Source of the DNA: Mesaphorura yosii
Lineage: Eukaryota; Arthropoda; Collembola; Poduromorpha; Tullbergiidae
Reading direction: 5' to 3'
DNA: 64,000 nucleotides
Assembly: GCA_009869945.1 (NCBI GenBank)
Contig: WIXG01000283.1
Coordinates: forward strand, 1-64,000
The notes under the pieces are model-generated. The model saw only the letters and a list, made by a program, of their open reading frames with translations, searched no databases and was not told where the DNA came from. Made by a program: the position numbers and the translations under genes. This document shows positions 62,701-64,000 of this stretch, one piece after another. Position 1 is the stretch's first letter. Every line of letters begins with the position of its first letter.

Positions 62701-64000
62701 GTGCTGGACACACTGCCAGTGCGAACAATGATTTGCGAATGTCTGCCAGGATATCGCGGCGATGCAGCCGTGATTTGCAAGCTACGTAAGTTCCCGAAAA
62801 GTCCTATGGTGCTAATGTGCAAAGTATGTGGATGACATTTCTTTCCAATTCTAACAGCTCCATCTTGCCCCGTCGAGAAAGGATACGTCGTGGACGAGTT
62901 TGGAAATTGCATCTGCCCGCCTGGGAAGCAGATTGTGGGAGATCGATGCGAAAGGCCACCACCAGCTCCCGAATGCGTCCGCAACAGCGATTGCCCAAGT
63001 ACGATAATTACGAAATTTTTAAAGTCCTGAGCAGTTTAAAATAATTTTCTTTTTTGTTTAGTTGATTTGTCCTGCGAGAATTCAATTTGCCAGAACCCAT
63101 GTAGTCGACTGGATTGCATTTCACCTGCAATTTGTCACGTCGAGAATCATCAGCCCAAGTGCGAGTGTCCAGAAGGATTTGAGGGTGATCCAAATGTCGG
63201 GTGCAGGCAACGTCGTATAGATTTCCCACCGCCTTTGATGACGGTAATTTGTTTGGCGGACGGAGTGCAAGTCAACATGAACATCGTGTCTGACGGCGAC
63301 TTCAACGGGTTGATGTACGTCAGAGGCCATTCCAGCATGGAGGAGTGTCGAAGAGCAATCCATTACGGGGGTCCACTTGAGTTTAAAGTCAGATTTGGTG
63401 ATTGTGGCCTCGCGTTCCCTGATGTAATTCCACGAATTCAAATTACAAACTCAATAAATATTAAAGTTACATTTGAAATTATTGTTAAATGATTACAGGC
63501 GGACGGGTACGCTGGCTATACTCTTGTCATACAAAAACACCCCACTCTAGTCACTTACACCGCACAAGCTTACAGTGCCCAGGTACGTCCCTTAATACGC
63601 ATAAGCTTGCCTGTTAAATTACATATTGTTACAATTTTGAAAATATTTCAGTGTAAATACCCGATCGGTCCCAAGCACATTGAATTAGGGTTCCAACTGA
63701 ATACGTGGACAACGGCAGGTACGCAAATCTGTGACAAACACTGAGGTTGAACTGTTGAGGTTTGGCTGGAAAGGCTCTAAAATCCACGATTTAATGCCCA
63801 GGCACAATCGCAAACGCTGGTCCACCGCCCACGTGCACCATGAGAATCGTAGCTGCGAACGGTGCTGAAATTGGTTCTGCTGAAATCGGAGAACAGCTTC
63901 TGCTGCGCGTGGAAGTCGATCCTTCCTCCATTTACGGAGGCTTTGCCCGCAACTGCATAGCACGAACGATGCAGAGCGAAGGCGACAACGAGTATCTGGT
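8046..64000 (+). CDS. dp: Dumpy, giant EGF/DPY/ZP apical matrix protein (3' end beyond the window)
   Basis: Dumpy is a secreted, fibre-forming protein of the apical extracellular matrix. It is tethered through a ZP domain near its C-terminus and transmits tension between epithelium and cuticle. I placed 171 coding exons covering about 31.9 kb, or some 10,620 residues, all in one open frame across GT-AG introns. Identity rests on alternating EGF and DPY modules (CxxxxDCPxxxxC..C..PC), calcium-binding EGF repeats near the N-terminus, and a ZP domain beginning [14 protein letters not shown] and running into [13 protein letters not shown], which matches fly Dumpy closely. The fly protein can exceed 20,000 residues because of additional PIGSFEAST repeats, and none are visible here. 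The gene continues past 64000, where the rest of the ZP domain, a cleavage site and a membrane helix are expected. The start is the first ATG in frame after an upstream stop at 8016 and opens a good signal peptide. Confidence 0.97.
8466..8488 (+). promoter_or_regulatory. Tandem POU-type octamers in dumpy intron 1
   Basis: Three head-to-tail copies of the 6-mer GCAAAT form two overlapping perfect octamers ATGCAAAT (8473-8480 and 8479-8486), preceded by the near match GTGCAAAT. ATGCAAAT is the consensus for POU-domain factors. Use as an enhancer is inference. Confidence 0.3.
8723..14188 (+). other. dumpy intron 2 (5.5 kb)
   Basis: This intron separates the signal-peptide exon from the first domain exon. 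Open frames on both strands are short and show no family features. It holds octamers at 10683 and 10723, a short GTC run near 10946-10957 and an AT-rich TTTAAAATTTAAAATTTA tract at 10804. A large early intron in a developmentally controlled gene is a likely place for enhancers, but the sequence does not prove it. Confidence 0.6.
14189..14360 (+). CDS. dp: dumpy exon 3: LDL-A-like N-terminal segment
   Basis: The 57 residues begin [21 protein letters not shown] and continue through [15 protein letters not shown] to LKCT. The pattern CDGxxxCxxGSDE resembles an LDL-receptor class A repeat, but the exon has four cysteines instead of six. The family role of this segment is unknown to me. It comes directly before the first EGF domain. 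Confidence 0.85.
14361..17073 (+). other. dumpy intron 3 (2.7 kb)
   Basis: No coding signal or recognisable element. Visible items are a short (GCA)6 microsatellite at 15588-15605, octamers at 16019 and 16313, and a TATATAA stretch near 16542. Confidence 0.6.
15588..15605 (+). repeat. (GCA)6 microsatellite
   Basis: Six perfect GCA units inside dumpy intron 3. It is short and probably has no function. Confidence 0.8.
17074..17993 (+). CDS. dp: dumpy exons 4-6: first EGF repeats
   Basis: Exons 17074-17295, 17738-17836 and 17961-17993, all phase 1-1. Exon 4 has one EGF ([20 protein letters not shown]) and then a calcium-binding EGF starting [16 protein letters not shown]. Exon 5 starts [14 protein letters not shown], and exon 6 is only 33 nt ([12 protein letters not shown]), completing the same EGF. 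The intron 17296-17737 (442 nt) contains nothing recognisable. Confidence 0.93.
18250..18975 (+). CDS. dp: dumpy exon 7: tandem calcium-binding EGFs
   Basis: A single 726-nt exon with consecutive calcium-binding EGF domains opening [30 protein letters not shown] and [12 protein letters not shown] compact Cys-rich segment ([18 protein letters not shown]) follows, then another domain, VNECLSSPC. The D-x-[DN]-E-C starts are calcium ligands in this fold, so this part is expected to be a stiff rod. Confidence 0.95.
19047..19533 (+). CDS. dp: dumpy exons 8-11: small EGF exons
   Basis: Exons 19047-19109, 19170-19229, 19319-19417 and 19498-19533 are short, symmetric phase 1-1 exons. Exons 8 and 9 make one EGF ([13 protein letters not shown], then [12 protein letters not shown]). 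Exons 10 and 11 make a calcium-binding EGF ([13 protein letters not shown], then [13 protein letters not shown]). Confidence 0.92.
19620..20895 (+). CDS. dp: dumpy exons 12-13: calcium-binding EGF array
   Basis: Exons 19620-20348 and 20425-20895. Calcium-binding EGF starts are visible at [33 protein letters not shown] and [12 protein letters not shown]. They are interrupted by shorter modules such as [16 protein letters not shown] and [13 protein letters not shown], the first DPY-like spacers. Confidence 0.94.
20961..22830 (+). CDS. dp: dumpy exons 14-17: mixed EGF region
   Basis: Exons 20961-21005, 21071-21499, 21571-21786 and 21865-22830, all phase 1. They contain calcium-binding EGFs at [10 protein letters not shown] and [11 protein letters not shown]. 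Four- to six-Cys modules lacking the calcium motif include [13 protein letters not shown] and [14 protein letters not shown]. The 966-nt exon 17 ends in the middle of an EGF (CECGEGFV). The exon 15 reading frame stays open into the intron to 21540, but the junction at 21499/21571 restores the GFMGNPF EGF loop. Confidence 0.93.
22901..25463 (+). CDS. dp: dumpy exons 18-19: DPY/EB-like modules, including the largest exon
   Basis: Exons 22901-23498 and 23572-25463, joined in phase 2. Exon 19 (1892 nt) is the longest exon in the gene. It mixes EGF modules, calcium-binding EGFs ([20 protein letters not shown]) and runs of short four-Cys EB/DPY-like units such as [17 protein letters not shown] and [17 protein letters not shown] with no EGF between them. 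One unit carries CRGDSDC (RGDS codons at 24416-24427), a possible integrin site. The exon 19 frame stays open past its donor at 25463, but the next exon is needed to supply the VCKC loop. Confidence 0.94.
25541..27884 (+). CDS. dp: dumpy exons 20-24: EGF and DPY modules
   Basis: Exons 25541-25999, 26086-26739, 26808-26891, 26966-27097 and 27176-27884. Modules alternate between DPY-like units ([30 protein letters not shown]) and EGFs ([17 protein letters not shown]). Exon 24 ends in phase 2 inside an Arg codon. All five exons are needed for complete domains, since several EGFs are split at their fifth cysteine. Confidence 0.93.
27955..31118 (+). CDS. dp: dumpy exons 25-33: EGF and DPY modules
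   Basis: Exons 27955-28130, 28206-28751, 28872-29003, 29088-29351, 29422-29811, 29875-30294, 30367-30507, 30582-30662 and 30735-31118. Exon 25 contains the second CRGDSQC site (RGDS codons at 28076-28087). Exon 28 lacks DPY units and has two adjacent EGFs. From exon 31 on, the order settles into EGF, DPY, EGF, DPY. Internal phases are mostly 1. Confidence 0.93.
31190..32757 (+). CDS. dp: dumpy exons 34-40: start of the PSPCG-type array
   Basis: Exons 31190-31281, 31355-31556, 31631-31922, 32006-32259, 32341-32513, 32590-32623 and 32698-32757. This is where the regular unit appears: PCxPSPCG...CSC..GxPPxCRPEC..DCP..AC...C.DPC.G.CGxNA.C. Phases 0 and 2 become frequent here. The exon 36/37 junction splits the Cys codon of NPC, and exon 39 is only 34 nt. 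Confidence 0.92.
32822..34895 (+). CDS. dp: dumpy exons 41-44: PSPCG-type EGF/DPY units
   Basis: Exons 32822-33319, 33390-33509, 33593-33916 and 34208-34895. Exon 41 begins [16 protein letters not shown]. Exon 43 begins with a Pro/Tyr linker [15 protein letters not shown] and holds an RGDP sequence. Exon 44 contains two full units and ends in phase 2 inside a Cys codon. The intron 33917-34207 (291 nt) shows nothing notable. Confidence 0.93.
34958..37811 (+). CDS. dp: dumpy exons 45-61: finely split EGF/DPY units with microexons
   Basis: Exons 34958-35064, 35143-35313, 35386-35439, 35521-35593, 35677-35693, 35778-35852, 35930-36031, 36105-36231, 36320-36342, 36416-36469, 36556-36660, 36752-36872, 36952-36971, 37054-37127, 37207-37427, 37506-37582 and 37658-37811. 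Three microexons (17, 23 and 20 nt) encode just R-PEC plus two to four residues between an EGF and the following DPY unit. Skipping one would shift the frame, so they are probably constitutive. The block ends in phase 2 within a Cys codon. Confidence 0.9.
38066..41365 (+). CDS. dp: dumpy exons 62-79: EGF/DPY units
   Basis: Exons 38066-38243, 38317-38413, 38495-38553, 38635-38731, 38809-38882, 38968-39105, 39186-39240, 39305-39336, 39417-39492, 39575-39721, 39800-39975, 40066-40159, 40233-40385, 40457-40621, 40694-40827, 40901-40970, 41050-41121 and 41197-41365. All three intron phases occur here. Exon 68 lacks the usual cysteine spacing after [12 protein letters not shown] but is still a single EGF. 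Exon 76 starts with a [11 protein letters not shown] linker. The exon 77/78 junction splits the Cys of NPC in phase 1. Confidence 0.9.
41443..44724 (+). CDS. dp: dumpy exons 80-97: EGF/DPY units
   Basis: Exons 41443-41585, 41657-41761, 41835-41910, 42007-42128, 42198-42260, 42347-42493, 42571-42630, 42709-42801, 42880-43054, 43128-43375, 43444-43522, 43617-43633 (17-nt microexon), 43710-43835, 43913-43969, 44052-44150, 44217-44378, 44462-44562 and 44654-44724. Exon 81 carries a [13 protein letters not shown] linker. Exon 97 carries RGDV between two cysteines of an EGF (RGD codons 44663-44671). Exon 87 ([16 protein letters not shown]) has a two-cysteine insertion relative to its neighbours. 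Confidence 0.9.
44812..47854 (+). CDS. dp: dumpy exons 98-110: duplicated segment, copy I
   Basis: Exons 44812-44831, 44916-45020, 45101-45316, 45393-45446, 45523-45636, 45717-45840, 45912-46054, 46331-46366, 46447-46683, 46770-46961, 47043-47093, 47157-47432 and 47512-47854: 1911 coding nt or 637 codons. Its module order and sequence are repeated in the next segment. Marker stretches are [65 protein letters not shown] and FIGSPPNCR. The intron 46055-46330 (276 nt) is unusually long for the array. It has an 11-nt direct repeat at its two ends and a strong unused acceptor at 46266. Confidence 0.92.
44812..50844 (+). repeat. Tandem intragenic duplication of about 640 codons
   Basis: Copy I is 44812-47854 and copy II is 47928-50844, in the same orientation and directly adjacent, with the break at a CR/PEC module boundary. 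Several stretches of 10 or more identical residues align in the same order, far closer than any other pair of units in the array. This points to a duplication younger than the array itself. The intron set differs between copies. Confidence 0.85.
47928..50897 (+). CDS. dp: dumpy exons 111-121: duplicated segment, copy II
   Basis: Exons 47928-47947, 48018-48521, 48606-48643, 48709-48937, 49211-49252, 49349-49485, 49569-49659, 49732-49923, 49988-50038, 50130-50430 and 50527-50897. They follow copy I module for module: [65 protein letters not shown] and FIGTPPGCR. The homologous part ends near 50844. Exon 112 (504 nt) covers what copy I divides into four exons (99-102). The intron 48938-49210 (273 nt) is the long counterpart of 46055-46330. 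Confidence 0.92.
51047..55084 (+). CDS. dp: dumpy exons 122-140: EGF/DPY units
   Basis: Exons 51047-51118, 51197-51380, 51467-51657, 51737-51857, 51946-51965, 52041-52202, 52271-52465, 52538-52613, 52686-52921, 52995-53072, 53161-53291, 53367-53452, 53533-53813, 53891-53921, 53994-54181, 54256-54345, 54431-54610, 54672-54814 and 54877-55084. Exon 126 is a 20-nt RPEC microexon. Exon 128 begins with the longest Pro-rich linker in the window ([15 protein letters not shown] and a second TYLPP). Exon 131 uses the weak donor GTTCGT, but the next exon restores the [11 protein letters not shown] loop exactly. Confidence 0.9.
55148..58795 (+). CDS. dp: dumpy exons 141-155: end of the PSPCG array and variant EGFs
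   Basis: Exons 55148-55303, 55400-55594, 55669-55791, 55857-55892, 55960-56086, 56162-56547, 56619-56813, 56903-57100, 57179-57340, 57425-57628, 57701-58057, 58118-58171, 58249-58449, 58532-58675 and 58757-58795. The PSPCG motif is last seen in exon 141. Exon 146 contains an EGF lacking its last two cysteines ([15 protein letters not shown]). Exons 146 and 151 carry a Pro/Arg-inserted EGF subtype ([22 protein letters not shown]). Exon 150 has an RGDA sequence (57598-57606). Confidence 0.92.
58882..61266 (+). CDS. dp: dumpy exons 156-164: EGF/DPY units before the long intron
   Basis: Exons 58882-59508, 59582-59698, 59765-59800, 59874-60089, 60171-60491, 60571-60753, 60834-60869, 60944-61099 and 61180-61266. 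Exons 156 and 160 contain the [11 protein letters not shown] and [14 protein letters not shown] subtype. Exons 158 and 162 are 36-nt exons that hold only the end of an EGF ([24 protein letters not shown]). Phases are all 1, unlike the preceding array. Confidence 0.93.
61267..62383 (+). other. Exceptionally long intron with antisense coding-like relic
   Basis: At 1117 nt this intron is more than ten times the usual length in this part of the gene. Its minus strand between about 61,690 and 62,290 contains fragments with protein-like composition, the longest at 61838-62149 (about 100 codons). They do not resemble dumpy. The most likely explanation is an inserted and decayed mobile or virus-like element. 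I do not recognise the family, it is clearly broken, and I see no long terminal or inverted repeats. Confidence 0.4.
62384..62998 (+). CDS. dp: dumpy exons 165-167: last EGF units before the ZP region
   Basis: Exons 62384-62515, 62585-62785 and 62858-62998. Exon 166 has the [18 protein letters not shown], a sequence I remember from fly Dumpy close to its ZP domain. Exon 167 has [20 protein letters not shown], a short module, apparently a single-copy remnant of a longer row in flies, followed by [10 protein letters not shown]. Confidence 0.93.
63062..64000 (+). CDS. dp: dumpy exons 168-171: last EGF and N-terminal part of the ZP domain
   Basis: Exons 63062-63423, 63499-63582, 63652-63718 and 63802 to the window end. 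After a final EGF ([15 protein letters not shown]) and a short linker, the ZP module starts at [14 protein letters not shown]. The ZP-N cysteines are visible in CLADG, EECRR, GDCGL and QCKYP. The ZP-C half begins with [15 protein letters not shown] and reaches [12 protein letters not shown] before the window cuts it. In the family the ZP domain polymerises the protein, with a membrane helix following. Phases here are 0, 0 and 1. Confidence 0.96.

Noticed and set aside
1-64000. rRNA, tRNA, bacterial operons or an intact mobile element
   Set aside because: No conserved RNA gene pattern, no prokaryotic gene layout, and no complete element ends were seen on either strand.

Overview
The window looks like nuclear DNA of an arthropod, probably a pancrustacean; I cannot name the species. 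It holds two genes in head-to-head orientation, Van Gogh (minus strand, complete coding region) and dumpy (plus strand, N-terminal and central parts, cut by the window end). Both are split by GT-AG introns, most of them about 60-110 bases long.

Layout. 1-578 is the downstream flank of Van Gogh. 579-2810 (minus) is Van Gogh/Strabismus, eight coding exons and 579 residues, with the family's four-helix membrane core and a C-terminal ETSV PDZ ligand. 2811-8045 is non-coding and must hold both upstream regions. From 8046 to the end runs dumpy, a giant zona-pellucida (ZP) domain apical matrix protein. I placed 171 coding exons. They join into one uninterrupted frame of about 10,620 residues, and every junction keeps phase.

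The dumpy product starts with a signal peptide (8046-8722) and a four-cysteine LDL-A-like segment (14189-14360). Calcium-binding EGF repeats follow (17074-22830), then EB-like and EGF modules (22901-31118). Next comes a long array of alternating EGF and DPY modules of roughly 100 residues (31190-56086), a variant EGF region (56162-62998), and the first part of the ZP domain (63062-64000). Exons average about 350 nt up to 31.1 kb, about 140 nt in the array and about 190 nt after it.

The two genes are linked by biology rather than by a pathway step. Van Gogh sets planar polarity at the membrane of epithelial cells. Dumpy is the stretch-bearing apical matrix fibre that anchors epithelia, trachea and tendon cells to cuticle.

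The most interesting structure lies inside the dumpy array: a tandem duplication of about 640 codons whose copies differ in introns, a family of 17/20/23-nt microexons, introns in all three phases at one protein position, and Cys-flanked RGDS tripeptide sites. I found no rRNA, tRNA, CRISPR array or intact mobile element. One exceptional 1.1 kb intron (61267-62383) carries an unclassified, broken antisense coding-like relic.
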